DNA from: Anagrus nilaparvatae
Lineage: Eukaryota; Arthropoda; Insecta; Hymenoptera; Mymaridae
Assembly (NCBI GenBank): GCA_022575985.1
Contig: JAKSXM010000277.1
Location: forward strand, 1,240,001 to 1,304,000
DNA: 64,000 bases
Direction: 5' to 3'
A program made the position numbers and the translations under genes. The notes under the pieces are model-generated. The model saw nothing but the letters and a program-made list of their open reading frames with translations, had not been told where the DNA came from and did not search any database. Of the stretch, positions 1-11,583 are shown in pieces. Numbering within the stretch: position 1 is the first letter of the stretch; the number at the start of each line of letters is the position of its first letter.

Positions 1-6
1 CAGGAA

Positions 7-333
7 TTGGGTCAGCAAACAATAAACAATATTTATACAGGTTTGGCCAACAGTACCAATTATAGGACAGCACCAACAGCAGCTAACTATTGCACACCGT
101 ATTTTACAATGTATCACACAGCTGAGAAAATTAGACCGGAAGTATGCACAAGGTGTGGTGTTAATCACGAGGGTCATTGTTTTAGGAGACATACATATCA
201 GGCAAACGAATTTACGGGGGCATCTTATTCACAAAATTCAGCACTATCAAAGATAAGGCAGTTCTTGATAAAAGACACAATCAACATTATTCTGAATTCA
301 CCAGTTCGCAAGAAGAGGTGGAAAATTTCGTAA
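7..333 (+). pseudogene. gag N-terminal fragment with a Cys/His knuckle-like motif
   Basis: An open frame of 108 codons lies just upstream of the capsid-like part of gag. Around 145-180 it encodes a C-x2-C-x3-H-x3-C cluster (CTRCGVNHEGHC), which resembles a zinc knuckle although the spacing is not the retroviral CX2CX4HX4C. I assign it to the element's gag from position and frame direction. The frame ends in a stop and the next gag frame begins within ten bases, so this is probably one broken reading frame. It could also be a small separate ORF. Confidence 0.45.
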
Positions 334-339
334 TCGGCA

Positions 340-1160
340 GTGGGCAGGTGTAGCAGGGCAAAAGGTATGATACCCCCAGAAAACAAAAGCGAGGTAGCAC
401 CGTTAATTTTGTTAAGGCTAAAAGGAGAGGCAGCGAAGGCAGCTATTGGACACAATTTCCACTCCATACAAGAGGTCATTGATTTTGTGGAATTCTCCTT
501 TGGAAATCCCAAAACGTCGCACGAGCTAGGAGGGGATTTAGCGAAGGTACGTTAAGGAGAGAAACAGAAAGTCGTATTATTTGCCAACAAAATAAATGAG
601 CTGGGAAGAAAAATAAAAAAGGCGGTGGTATTGGAGAGGAGACCATTAGAGGCTCTCATGTTAGACAGAGACATGCTTAGATGTTTTTGAAAGGCATGAG
701 AACGGAGATAAGAACAAGGTTAATACCCTATGCTACTTTTGCAGATACTCTCAACGAAGCAATAGTGGTAGAGAAGGAATCGTGATCATATGAAGAAACA
801 AAAACATCGAAAACTGAGCAAATAAACGTTGTAAGTACACATAACACTCCAAATAATAATTATTGCTTTTTATGCCTTAGTCAAGCCCACACGACGCTTC
901 TCTGCCCTGAGTTGCCAAAATTCGTAAAGTGAAGAAAACAACAAGCAAATGAAAAAGATAACAAAGGGCAACTAAAGTGTAGCCATTGTTCAAAGAATGG
1001 TCATGTCAAGGAGACTTCTTGGAGCAATCCGGGAAATCCGAACAAACCAGAGTGGTTAATTAAGCTTCAACAAATGGTATGCAAAATTGTAAGAAAAAAG
1101 TTCATACAAGTCATTTTTGCAGATCAGGACCTGCCAATGTAGGAAGGGCAGAAGAAAATA
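340..1160 (+). pseudogene. gag capsid region and two zinc knuckles
   Basis: The first 71 codons are open and read as capsid-like helical sequence (RLKGEAAKAAIGHNF). Beyond a stop at 553-555 the homology continues through frame changes. At 864-905 the translation gives a canonical C-x2-C-x4-H-x4-C knuckle (CFLCLSQAHTTLLC). A second at 978-1019 reads CSHCSKNGHVKETS, where the final zinc-binding Cys has become Ser. Two knuckles after the capsid are normal for Ty3/gypsy gag. Gag would form the particle shell and bind the element RNA. Multiple stops make it non-functional. Confidence 0.65.
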
Positions 1161-1187
1161 ATCAGGGAAACGTCAACGGCCAACCGA

Positions 1188-1680
1188 ATGGGCACAAATC
1201 GGAAGGCTCCCAGTACACAATTATTCGAGCACACAATTCATCCAAGTCGAAATAACAACGCGTTAACAGTCGTCTTATCTTCTGCCAGCCTAGGTAAAGA
1301 AATTGACTACCTCTTGGATTCAGGAGCCAGCGCAACTCTATTGAAGCAAAAAGCAGTGCCAGATAAGGTAAAAATTTGTAAAAATGAAATAGTTAAGCTA
1401 ATTGGAATTTTAGACCCTGCAGTCAAGTCATTGGGAAGTATAGAAATAAAAATTTGCAGAATTTGAACAAAATTTCATGTTGTAGAAAATAATTTTCCAA
1501 TTCAAGAAACAGAGCTGATAGGAAATAAGTTTTTAGAAGGCAAAAAAGCGAGACTATATTTTGATGAACGCTGTTTAGTGCTTCAAGGACAAAAATACCC
1601 CTTGCAGTCAAATAACGAGGTATTAAAAATTACATCAGAAGTAGTAGAGGCCGAAGAAGACAAAGACGATTGTATAATTT
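1188..1680 (+). pseudogene. Retropepsin-like aspartic protease remnant
   Basis: The motif LLDSGASATLL (near 1312-1345) is the active-site loop of retroviral-type aspartic proteases, with the catalytic Asp in DSG. The open frame ends at 1466. In a shifted frame downstream the translation continues with ELIGNKFLEG, which resembles the C-terminal conserved block of gypsy proteases, so the domain spans about 160 codons with one break. The enzyme would cleave the gag-pol polyprotein during particle maturation. The break after codon 92 makes it inactive. Confidence 0.7.
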
Positions 1681-1890
1681 AGGCAGTAAGATTGGAAGAA
1701 AAGGTTAAAAGAAAAAATTTTAAAAACTCCTACTCTAAAAGTAAAACTTAAAAGTAAAAAGAATTGTAAAAATGTTAAAACAGCTAAGCAAGTAATAAGT
1801 AGGAATAGTAGTTTAAAGAAAAAAATTATAGTAGCATTAACAAGTGCAAATAAAATAATAAGTAAAGCAAGCAAATTGCAAAATAATAAA

Positions 1891-2220
1891 CCCATGTTGG
1901 GAAATTTTTCCAGCAGGGCTCCTGCAGTAGTGGAGAAAACTGCAGATGTGGCTTTAAAAATTAAACCCATGTTGGAAAATTTTTCCAGCAGGGCTCCTGC
2001 AGTAGTGAAGAAAACTGCAGATGTAGCTTTAAATAATAAACCCATGTTCGAAAATTTTTCCAGAAGGGCTCCTGCAGTAGTATAGAAAACTGCAGATGTA
2101 GTTATAAATAAAAATCCTTTGTTGGAAGAATTTTCAAGCAGGGATCCTGTAGCGGTCGATGAAAAAGCTACAGAAGTGGAAAAAAATAATATGGCCGTGT
2201 TTGAAAAATTTTTAAATGAA
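1891..2220 (+). repeat. Five tandem 75-bp (25-codon) repeats in the protease-RT linker
   Basis: Units start at 1891, 1966, 2041, 2116 and 2191, the last partial. The spacing is exactly 75 bp, so every unit keeps the same reading frame. The encoded unit reads roughly MLENFSSRAPAVVEKTADVA. Units 1-3 differ at a few bases and units 4-5 diverge further. Unit 3 carries an in-frame TAG where units 1 and 2 have GAG or AAG. Exact codon-multiple spacing indicates expansion while the region was translated. Confidence 0.9.
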
Positions 2221-2570
2221 AAAAGTTGGAAATTCTGCAAGGGTTTTAGAGTGTATGAATTTTCTTGTAATTAATTTTGTAATAATAGTAAAATTATTAA
2301 ATTTTGTAATGTGGTGGATAATTTATTTTACTATGTATCAAGTAAATAATAACAAAACTGGTTTAAATAAAAATAATATAGGAAATAACGTAAATAATAC
2401 AGTTTAAAGTAAAAGTGTTGTAAACGAAAAGACAAAATATCATGAAATGCAGTTAAATTTTTATAATAAAAACAGCTCTAAGCATGAAAACTGGCAACAA
2501 GCAGATCTTTCAAGCTAGTCAAAAAGTAGTTTGAGAGCAAGAAGGGCAAAAAGTAAAGAAGGTAGCGATA

Positions 2571-2864
2571 GTGAAAGTAAAGATGAAAGACAAAATTGAG
2601 AAAGACGAAGAATTGTGTATAGAGCATCTTGATATACTAGAGGGGTTAGTAAATGAATCACTGATTACTAAAAAGGTAAATTATAAAAATGATTTTATGG
2701 CAATTACTAATAATATAGTAAATGAGGTCAATAAAGGTAAGTTATATAAATTTTTTGAACCCTTTGATGATTTAAATACTATTATTGAAATGGATAGTTT
2801 ACAAAATAATATGCAATTTTCAGAACAAATTAAGGTGATAATAAGTGAAGTTAGAAAAGAATAA
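2571..2864 (+). pseudogene. Linker ORF between protease and RT, charged, function unknown
   Basis: This 97-codon open frame is rich in Lys, Glu and Asn, with no motif I recognise. It sits between the tandem-repeat segment and the RT start and ends 24 bp before the next ATG at 2889. It is probably part of the same pol polyprotein, now separated by a stop. Predicted composition is hydrophilic and partly helical. No function is proposed. Confidence 0.4.
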
Positions 2865-2888
2865 AATAATAGTGAAAGGATCCTATAT

Positions 2889-4250
2889 ATGGAGCTAACG
2901 CCTGAACAAAGAGTCGATAAGATGAAGGAGTTATCAAATTTAGGCCATTTAAATAATGAGAAAATCATTGAGAAAATTTTGGAAGGAAATGCAGACGTAT
3001 TTTATATACCAGGGGAACCTCTATCGTTTACAAATGTTTTTCAGCATAGAATTTTTACTGTTAATAAAGTACCAATTACTTCTAGAATATATACAATTTC
3101 ACCTTTTCTGGCAGAAGAATTGAAAAATCAATTAAATAAGCTGTTGGCAGAAGGTATAATAACACCATCACACTCATCTTATAGCCATCCAATAATGTTG
3201 GTACCTAAGAAACCAAACAGCCAGGGAATAGTTAAACATCGATTAGTCTTGGATTTGAGGCGATTAAATGATAAAACTATCTCTGACCAGTATCCAATAC
3301 CAAATTTATTTGACCTACAGGACAGCATAAATGGGTCAAAGTACTTCTGCTAACTTGACCTTTCATCAGGCTTTCATCAAATCCTAATACACAAAAAGGA
3401 CAGGCATAAAACTGCATTTGACACCATGTATGGACTATATGAGTACACAAGGGTACCATTTGGGGCTAAGAATAGTCCTAGTAGTTTTATGTGACTGATC
3501 CAATTGCTATTTAGAGACCTAGAAGGAGTAAAAGCATATATTGATGATTTCCTGATACATGCCAAAACGTTAGAAAAGCTGTTAGAATTGATAAAAGAAG
3601 TAATTAGACGCCTAAGGGAAGCCAATCTAAAATTTCAGCCAGAAAAATGTTTCTTTTTACAAACTGAAGTGACTTATTTAGGACATGTCATTTCCAAGGA
3701 CAGAGTAAAATCAAATCCAACGAAGCTTGAAGCAGTTAAAAAATTTCCAGCTACCCAAGAAAATGTTAAACAATTTTTAGGAATTACATCTTATTACAGG
3801 AGACATATACCACAGTTCACTAAGATTACTAAACCACTTACATCTTTACTTAAAAAGAATCAAGATTTCATTTGGTGTCATAAGGCTCAAGAAGCATTTG
3901 AAATATTGAAAAGAAAATTATTTGAAGCTCTAATTCTGCAATATCTAGATTTTAGCCGCGAATTTATCCTTACAACAGATGCTAGCGGAGTGGCTTTATG
4001 TGCAGTACTTTCTCAAGGAAAAATAGGTAAAGATTTGCCAGTAGCCTATGATTCAAGGGTCCTGAATGAAGCAGAGCGGAAATATTCATTAACGGACCAA
4101 GCGGCACTTGCATTAGTTTGGGGTTTTGAATATTTGAGACCTTATTTATATGGTAAGAAATTTATTTAGTAAGTGATCATAGAGCTTTAAGTTTATTTTT
4201 AAAGACGGAGCAAGTAACGTTAACGCAGATGCACTTTCAAGAAATCCAGT
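2889..4250 (+). pseudogene. Reverse transcriptase and RNase H remnant, gypsy type
   Basis: The first segment (2889-3353) carries the RT fingers motifs MLVPKK and RLVLDLRRLND. A TAA at 3351-3353 interrupts the block that continues LDLSSGFHQI in frame, and a TGA follows near 3492. The second segment (3504-4169) holds the catalytic box as AYIDDFLIHA, the thumb motif FLGITSYYRRHIPQF, and RNase H (LTTDASGVALCAVLSQG, YSLTDQAALALVW). After the stop at 4169 the frame shifts to read SDHRALSLFLK. From 4219, in a third frame, it reads VNADALSRNP. The roughly 35 residues normally between these blocks are missing, marking a deletion near 4213. Confidence 0.88.
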
Positions 4251-5040
4251 GTTATATTTCTAAGCCGTACTTTTCAAGAAGAAGAAGAACGGCAACCTAA
4301 GCAAAAGCGGTTACTAACACTTAGAACTATAATGCAGACTAGAAAAGGGGCATAAAGTTTAAAATATCAAGAGGCAATATAAGCATTAATGCCTATCAGA
4401 AGAAAGAGACGAGAAAAAAAAAAAGAAAGAGAAAACCAAGCTGAAAGCAAAAGTGAAAACGGAGAGGAATGAGGAGCAGGTACAATCAACTTTTAAATTA
4501 TACTTTCGATTTTAACTCTGAATTTGTAGGAGAAGAATTAAATATTCCCGAAATATTAGAAGATTTGCCATTTGCTAATGCTGACTTAAATACTGCAGAA
4601 TTAAGTAATTTTAGATAGTTGGTGAAGGTGGATAATTTTGTCTATAACAGGGACAAAATTTTTCGGCGAAAGGACAACTGGGCCTACATCGTAACATCAT
4701 CTGGTAAACCAGTTTGCACTGGCGCTTTAGAGCTTGATGCTTTAAATAAAATACCGATTAATTTAAATTTAATAGTTGGTGAACCAAAAGTTATTAAAAT
4801 AGGTAGTAGGTATTATATTTGATTGCCTATTAGAAAAAGTGATCCTGTTTCAATGACAGAGGTAAGTGAGAATTTGACAAAATTAGACAAAATTATTTAA
4901 TAATTTAAAAACTCTGTTGAAGGAATATGGAATCAAATTATTCAGCATAGCAAAGTCAAACAGGATTAATTTCATAGAGTGATTAGAAATACTTAGAAAA
5001 TTAAAGAAAAGTCTGCAGGTTAATGAAGATACTAAAATCA
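4251..5040 (+). other. Degenerate stretch between RNase H and integrase
   Basis: This interval joins the tether end (VNADALSRNP) to the integrase finger. It contains one 67-codon open frame at 4619-4822 with no recognisable domain. It is probably decayed pol sequence; nothing independent is supported. Confidence 0.4.
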
Positions 5041-5054
5041 TAGTTTGTTTAGGA

Positions 5055-5888
5055 GAGGTGAGAGTGCCGCATCCATCAGAAAGAGAGGCATTAATTTAGG
5101 AAGCTCATAACACTTTAGTTTCTGGTCATCGTGCATTTTTGAAAACTTACAAACGTTTCAGAACCAAATACAGCTGAAAAAATATGAGAGATGAAATTCA
5201 AGTCTATATTAGGCAGTGTTTAACCTGTCAATTAAAAATATTGGTAAGACGAAAAGTTAAAAATAAAATGCAGATTACAGATACTCCAACTCAAGCAAGG
5301 CAAAAATTGAGTATTGATAAAGTAGGGCCTATAAATACAACTAAAAATTCAAACTGTTTTTTTACTATGCAGTATACGTTGACCAAGTACAGTGTTGCAG
5401 TGCCATTACCAGATTCACAAGCCAGTACAGTAGTTGATGCATTTGTCAAAAGATACATAACAGTGTTTGAGGCTCCTCAAACCTTGGTCTCAGACAGAGG
5501 AGAAAACTTTATGTCAAAACTGTGCGCTGCAGTAGCCAAGCAGTTCAATATCAAGCAGATAAGGACGTGTACTTATACACCAAGGTCAAATCCAGTGGAA
5601 AAAATGCATCATACACTTGGTCTATTCTTGAAAGTAAATGACAACGAGGACGACTGGGATTACTATGTAGAGCTGGCCACATATTCCTACAACTTTATGG
5701 TGCAAGAATCCACTAAAGCGACTCCTTTTGAATTAATGTTTGGACAGATAACAAGAACTTCTTCTGAAATCAAGGAACTAATTGAAAACGAAGGCACTTT
5801 AGATGCTTATTTAACCAATTTAATAACAACTTTAAATAAGGTACAAAAAATTGCAAGAGAAAATGTCATTAAAACCAAAAAAAATTAA
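5055..5888 (+). pseudogene. Integrase remnant with HHCC finger and DDE core
   Basis: The zinc finger reads HNTLVSGHRAFLK followed by CLTC, giving the H-H-C-C pattern. It is broken by TAG at about 5096 and TGA at about 5175. From 5184 the frame is open for 234 codons and includes the three catalytic acids: Asp in SIDKVGP, Asp in LVSDRGENF and Glu in NPVEKMHH. The C-terminal part (SYNFMVQESTKATPFELMFG) is the usual end of the gypsy core. It would integrate the cDNA copy into the genome. Only the finger is visibly broken, so decay here is fairly light. Confidence 0.85.
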
Positions 5889-7431
5889 AAGAACTCTTGT
5901 AAATAATATTCATAAAAACCTATTTTGAAAACTAATAACCTTTTATAATGGATTTTTCTGCTATTCAACGTGGTCAAAAGCTAAAATAAATGGTTTCATC
6001 GGATTCCTGGGAAAAATACTACAAGATATCAATTTGAACATAATCTAAAACAGTATTTAAATCCACTAGAAAAACTACAAGTTTTAAGAAAATCTTAATT
6101 TTGAGGGGACCAAAAAAAACTTTCGAGAGCTATCGTGGGTTCAAAAATCAATGTTTTAGTCTAAATCCAACGAGAAACTTATTTTTTTTACTTATATTTT
6201 CGAGTTCTGCAGGCGCATTAGGAATCCCGGATACTTCGAAAAAAAAACCAGTCTTATAAAAAAATTCAAATTATCATTATTAAAATTATGAAAATATTGA
6301 CAGCAAACGCTTAAAGTAGCTGGATAGAAGGTCCAGATAAAAAATTCGTAGACATTTTTTAGTGTAGAACAGAGCCCAACATACAGTTTTTTTTGTCATT
6401 TTGATGAAAGAGCAAAGTTGGATAATTTTACACATTTTCAAAATTTTTTGAGTTTTTTAATTTTAATCTCACTTCCGGTTAGTTTAAATATATGTAAGTT
6501 TATGTTTATAAAAAGCATTGTTGTAAACAAATTAACGTTAAAACTGAAAAAAAAATAGAAAAAGCTAGATTGTATCGAGCCAATAATTAAAAAGAGTAGT
6601 AAAAATTTAATAAAAATTTAAATTATTGTAATAGTAAATAACTAGATCAAATGAGCAAAGAGACTATAGAAATTTTTTTGAAAATTATGAAAACTAAAAT
6701 TATTAATAAAAAAAAAAATGTTTTTAATAAACACTGTGTTAGAGCGAGATAAAGTTGTTAACAGGCGAGAAAAGGCGTTAACAGGCTCTGTTTACGCAAA
6801 TGCGATAAAGCTTGCCTGCACGCATTTTAGATTTAACTACTAAAGAGAAAGGCGCTTATCATGGAATTCAAGCAAAAGCGTTTATCTCTCGAGTAACAAA
6901 TTTTATGTCTCATGGTTTTGTCAACGAATATAAAATAAATATAGGTGCTAATTAATTTGGCCATATTGCAAGTCAAGGAATGAAAGGACAAAAAGAGATG
7001 CCACGAGACTGCTAATCAAGGGGCAACCATCTTTCATGACGAATTAAGATTAACACGTCGATCTGTCAATCATATAAATAGTAGCCAAAAATGTCAAAGC
7101 GCTCTCAATTGTCTTTGGAATTTTAGCCGTAGGTCATTATCACGATTCGCTAATTCTATCTGTATTTTCACTAAGTCTTAGAAAAAATTATTTTGCTTTA
7201 TATTGGAAATTTAGGAATTAATTATTATACACGGTTAGTTATTAGTAATAAGTATATTTACATTATTATATTACTTATTTTTATAATAAGTTTATTAAGC
7301 TTCTACATTTGTACCTATCAATAAATAACTTTGTTTTAAAGAGTTATTTTAGTAAATTGAAAATAGTATTCTGTATTTCTATCCTCTATTTCATACCACT
7401 AATCTATCCTATACACTTTCTTATCACACAT
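5889..7431. other. Noncoding AT-rich sequence; possible LTR-like promoter near 7073
   Basis: No ORF or domain was found. About 6730-7230 is less AT-rich than its surroundings and contains TATAAATA at 7073-7080. That would fit an LTR promoter of the upstream element, but I found no matching second copy and no TG/CA ends, so this remains a suggestion. Confidence 0.25.
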
Positions 7432-7461
7432 TTATATATATATATGTATATATATATATGT
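7432..7461. repeat. TA-rich microsatellite
   Basis: Alternating TA, interrupted by TG steps. Confidence 0.8.
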
Positions 7462-8964
7462 TTTTACATATAATATATTCAGATTTGCTAATTTGATAAA
7501 GAATAAGCCTTACCGTGTGCGAGTAACTGCATTAGATACGAGCACTAAAGTAGGAAAAATGAATTTAAAGTTACGAATACTTGTTATTATATCTGCAAAT
7601 TAAAGTTTATACAGAATTTCGTTGTAAAGTCAATAAATCAGCAAAATATAAAATTAATAAATTTATAATCAAAAAATTCGTAACAACTTGAATAAAATTT
7701 TTTCTGAATTATTAATTTTTATTTTTATTTTAAAATTATTAATTTAATATTTTATTTACTTATTTTATCATTTTAATTAATTTATTATTATTAAAAATTA
7801 TTATTTAATATTTTATTATAAATTTAGATTTCACAATACTATAATTGTTTTATGAATTTTACAAAACTTTTGGTCATGAAATTTATTTCCATTACATTTT
7901 TGCGATTTGAAAATATAAAAAATTTATAAAAAATTTTTAAAGTGTCAAATTAAACAATTCTTTGAGACCTTGTCGGTCAACTTTTTTTTAGGATCAAAAA
8001 ATATGAGTTTTTGAAAATTATAAAATTTTTTTAAATTCTTTTGTCCTGTTGCCTTTCTGAGGGCAGCTGGGGTCAAAATTCTAAAAGAAAATTGTTTTAT
8101 AAGTACTGCTGGGTCTTGAAAGCTTTAACTAATTCTTTGCTGGAGCCCAAATCACTTTTTATTCTAGGATGCTCTTTTGATACATTTATGGATTTTGATT
8201 TGAAAAGTAAGAATTGGTACGTAAAATTAAGTTTTTCTAAAAGAAGTGAAAAGTCATGAAAAAATAAACCCGTGTGAAAAAAAATTATTATTGCGAATGA
8301 AAATTATTATTTTGGATGAAAATAGCATCATAATTGTGCATTTTTTAATTACAAAAACCATCTTTTCTTAATAGAATCTCAATTTTTTTGAATGTTGTTG
8401 AGTTTCTGCAAAACTAAACATACGTAACACTTAACTACATGATAACAGGCCTATTTTTTATTGTAAAAAGAAAATTTTTTTTTTCTTTAGGTTTGTTTTT
8501 TTCCTAACAATCGAAATTTCCCCTATATTTTTCTAAATTTTATAAAAAATGGGGAAATTTAGAAAATTTTGGGTAACTCAGATAAAAGAAAAGCGGTTCT
8601 TGATATAAAAGTGAAAACACCTTTTTGGCATCCATTGCCGATTTCGTTTTCGCGTTTTTTTTTTTAAATTCTATAGGGTTCAAACTTTTAAAATATCATG
8701 ATGGTAATCGTATTATAAACAAAAATTTTGTTGTAATTATGGTTTATATGTACTATGATTTCCGGTAGAAAGGTTCATATAAGATACATTAAGTTTCTTA
8801 ACGATGATCTAGCTATATGCACTCAAGTGAAATACCATTTATGTAACATTCTTGGAAATAAGAAATTTCATTTATTAATATCTTTATGATATACTTATTT
8901 AGATTGAATTTGGTTTATGAAATAAAAACCTAAACGTTTGATAATGAAAAACATAATCCAACCA
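7462..8964. other. AT-rich intergenic sequence, nothing recognised
   Basis: Homopolymer-rich noncoding DNA. The only open frame above 60 codons (8041-8259) has no motif and I consider it chance. Confidence 0.6.
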
Positions 8965-10024
8965 GCCCTGAACGAATATTTATCCAAACTAAAATAGTGA
9001 CAAAAACGGGTTCATTGCACTCATTTTAAATACTATTTATATGATGGAAACATTCAGCAAAAAACGGGAATTGCTGCTCTTTTTCAATGAAATTAAAAAA
9101 AACGTATTTTAGCTGCATGCCAATATAAAAACTATAGAACTATTAGTTTAAGCATATAATTATAGATTTTTTTTTTAATCAATACTATCCTGTCTTATTT
9201 ACATTTCCCGAAAAAATATAGCAATTAAGCATTAAAATTTTTTTTACATGGTTCACATAGTCTAGAAATAACGAATCAGTGCATTAATTTATCTTATACG
9301 ACTCGCAAATTTGGGTTATTTTTCTGTTATCAATCTTTCCTCACTCTAAGATTTTTTTTCATATTTATATACTAGAAAAATATATTAAATAAATTAAATA
9401 ACATCGATTCCATGATTGAGAAATAAAATACTTAATTTTGTCTGAAAACAATAACTGTAACAAAGTCAAGTCTAAGAAAAAGTGTACAATCACAATATAT
9501 TTAAAACACTTCCTAGGTCTTTAAATGGAAAAATAAGGAATGCTGCCTGTTATCAGTTAAATAAATTCAGTATTTTATTAACTTTCCTAATCATGAAATC
9601 GATTTTTATTTGCTTATAGAATATATTTTTCTAGTATATAAATATCAGGAATAAATTTTAGAGTTTAGGAAAGATTAATACTAGAATAATAACTTAAATT
9701 CAAATGTAAGACGTATAAGATAATAACGTATATTAATTTATAGTCTATGTAAAATATAGAAAAAAAATTTTAATGGTTGCTATATTTTTTTGGGAAATAT
9801 AAATAGAATAGAATAGTATTATTGAAAAAAATCTGTAATTATATTCTTAAAACCTAAAATTATATAGGTTTTATATAGGCATATGCTAAAATACTTTATT
9901 TTTTATTTCTTGAAAAAGGAAGTAGTTCCAGTTTTTTTCCGGGTATTTTCATCATATAAAAAGTATTTAAAATGAGTTGAATTAATCTGTTTTTATCCCA
10001 ACCTTAGTTACATTTGTTCAGAGC
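8965..10024. repeat. Large imperfect palindromic (foldback/MITE-like) element, ~1.06 kb
   Basis: The left arm (about 8965-9440) matches the reverse complement of the right arm (about 9560-10024), with substitutions and small indels. Shared blocks include ACTCATTTTAAATACT, AATATAGCAA and TATATACTAGAAAAATATAT. The outer ends pair as GCCCTGAACGAAT with ATTTGTTCAGAGC. The central spacer is about 120 bp. No ORF lies inside. This is the form expected of a non-autonomous DNA transposon; no clear target duplication was seen. Confidence 0.85.
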
Positions 10025-10080
10025 TAGCACTCGTGTCTGTCGTCCGGGCAGGTCGAGTTCAAAACTCATAGCACCCATTC
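10020..10080 (+). other. tRNA-like (SINE-head-like) remnant
   Basis: Just outside the right end of the palindrome is a less AT-rich block with GAGTTCAAAACTC. That contains GTTCAAAAC, which fits the pol III B-box consensus GWTCRANNC. The upstream part loosely resembles a tRNA D-arm (GAGCTAGCACTCGTG). No full cloverleaf can be drawn, so this is at best a tRNA-derived fragment. Confidence 0.3.
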
Positions 10081-10084
10081 TGTT

Positions 10085-10235
10085 TTCTATTTTTCTGAAA
10101 AATAAATATTTAATTTATTAAATAAATATTTAGTAATAAATATTAAAATAAATATTTAATTTATTAAATTTATTTAATTTTAATTTATTAAATTTAAATT
10201 TAATTTATTAAATTTATTTAATTTATTAAATATTT
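10085..10235. repeat. AT-only degenerate tandem repeat
   Basis: Repeated AAATTTATTTAATTTATT-type words fill the stretch without interruption by G or C from about 10140 onward. Confidence 0.7.
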
Positions 10236-10240
10236 ATTCT

Positions 10241-11583
10241 CAATAAAAGTGAAAGTAGAATTTGAATACTGCGTGATCGACAGTGCTCTCGGAAGTTTTA
10301 GTTTTCCTTCAGTACCGGCGAATGCCAGCACAGTTTCCGATATCAAAGACGTTCTGCTAACACAAATACCTTCTTAATGATCCTCCTTCAACAATTGCAT
10401 GAGAATCCCCTACTTTATACTATTTTTTTATACTAAAACTTGCCCCTTCAATTTTTTTTAAGTGCATCAATGTAAGCATATATGTGTACTTATAAATGTG
10501 TACTCTTTATAAGAAATAAAAAAACATATGTAATTGTTGAAGGCTTCTGTCAATCTTGGTGTCCCCACGAGCAAAAGAACAATACATAAGACATAAAACA
10601 TAAGACTCCTACGTGAAAGAAGTTTGACTTATGTATCTTTTACCCTGCATGAATAAAAATAAAAAAAAACTTTGAAAAAATATTAGTTTATTGATTATTA
10701 ACTTAGGTTTTCTAAGAATGTTTCTCCATTGTGTCTTCTCTTTAAAAAGTTGGTAAACGAATAGGAAACTAAAAAAAAAATATTTAGTTAGGACCTTTGG
10801 CAATAATATTTGACACTTTTTTGGATATATTTTTAGGTACGTGTAAAAATACAAGAATATTAGATTTGTGATTTTCATATATCAAAAGCATTTACTGGTT
10901 TCTTTAGATTTTCAAGAATTTTTAATATTTATTTAGTAGTAATTTTTACCTTACAGATAAAATCCATTTCGGATGATGTTCTCTAGAGTCTATACATTGT
11001 AATTACATAGAAAATAAGTGAAAAAAATAGACTATTGCTTCATGGTATAAAAGGAAAAGTATGTATCGTAATAAACATAATTAAAATTTGATATGAAAAA
11101 GCCGTTGTATATTTCAACGGTAAATATGTAAGAAATACTTCTTTGAAACCTTGGGGTAAGAACAAAATTTTTATACTTAAATGGCAAACTGTTTATTTCA
11201 AGCACAAAATTTATGACTCATAATAATGGATTTTAAAAGAAAATAGTTCAAAAGAAATTTCACTAAATTTGCATTGAACTAATGAATTCAATCGTATACA
11301 TTGAACTGTGATCGAGAAAAATTTGTTATAAAAAATTTTTTGTTTTTAATTGTATTTTTTTCAAATTTTTTTTATTGTATGCCTTATTTGAAATTTGGTC
11401 AATTAAAGTTCTACACCCAATTTATTTTTCCATTTGATACAATATAAATAGCCTAATTACCACATGAATTATCACTTATGAACTAATATGTTCCTAAATA
11501 ATTATTCTTAATCTAATTTAAGGTCAAGAAATAAAAATCTAATTTTACCCAAAACAAAAAAGCCTGCTCTTACCGCAGTGACT
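10241..11583. other. Noncoding AT-rich DNA
   Basis: Nothing coding is supported. A small less AT-rich patch near 10270-10400 (GTACCGGCGAATGCCAGCAC) may be a decayed repeat but has no readable frame. Confidence 0.55.

Larger units (their letters stand above)
1..5888 (+). mobile_element. Decayed Ty3/gypsy-type LTR retrotransposon (gag-pol), left end outside window
   Basis: The domain order on the plus strand is gag (zinc knuckles at 864 and 978), aspartic protease (DSG near 1319), a long linker, RT with a YIDD box, RNase H and a DDE integrase. Integrase after RNase H is the Ty3/gypsy order. Frameshifts, nonsense codons and at least one internal deletion (near 4213) show it is dead. The linker between protease and RT is about 1.2 kb, unusually long, and holds a 25-codon tandem repeat. 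No LTR could be assigned: the 5' end lies outside the window and no repeated end is visible. Confidence 0.85.

Noticed and set aside
1635..2240. 201-codon minus-strand ORF over the 75-bp repeats
   Set aside because: It is the antisense of the tandem repeat; the codon-multiple period keeps several frames open at once. Phe/Ser/Ala repeats without a motif.
5889..6720. An envelope gene after the first gypsy-type integrase
   Set aside because: No open frame, signal peptide or membrane segment could be read in any frame.
8041..8259. 72-codon ORF
   Set aside because: No motif, surrounded by AT-rich noncoding DNA; length is within chance.
10020..10080. Functional tRNA gene
   Set aside because: B box fits, but no complete cloverleaf and no terminator run placed correctly.
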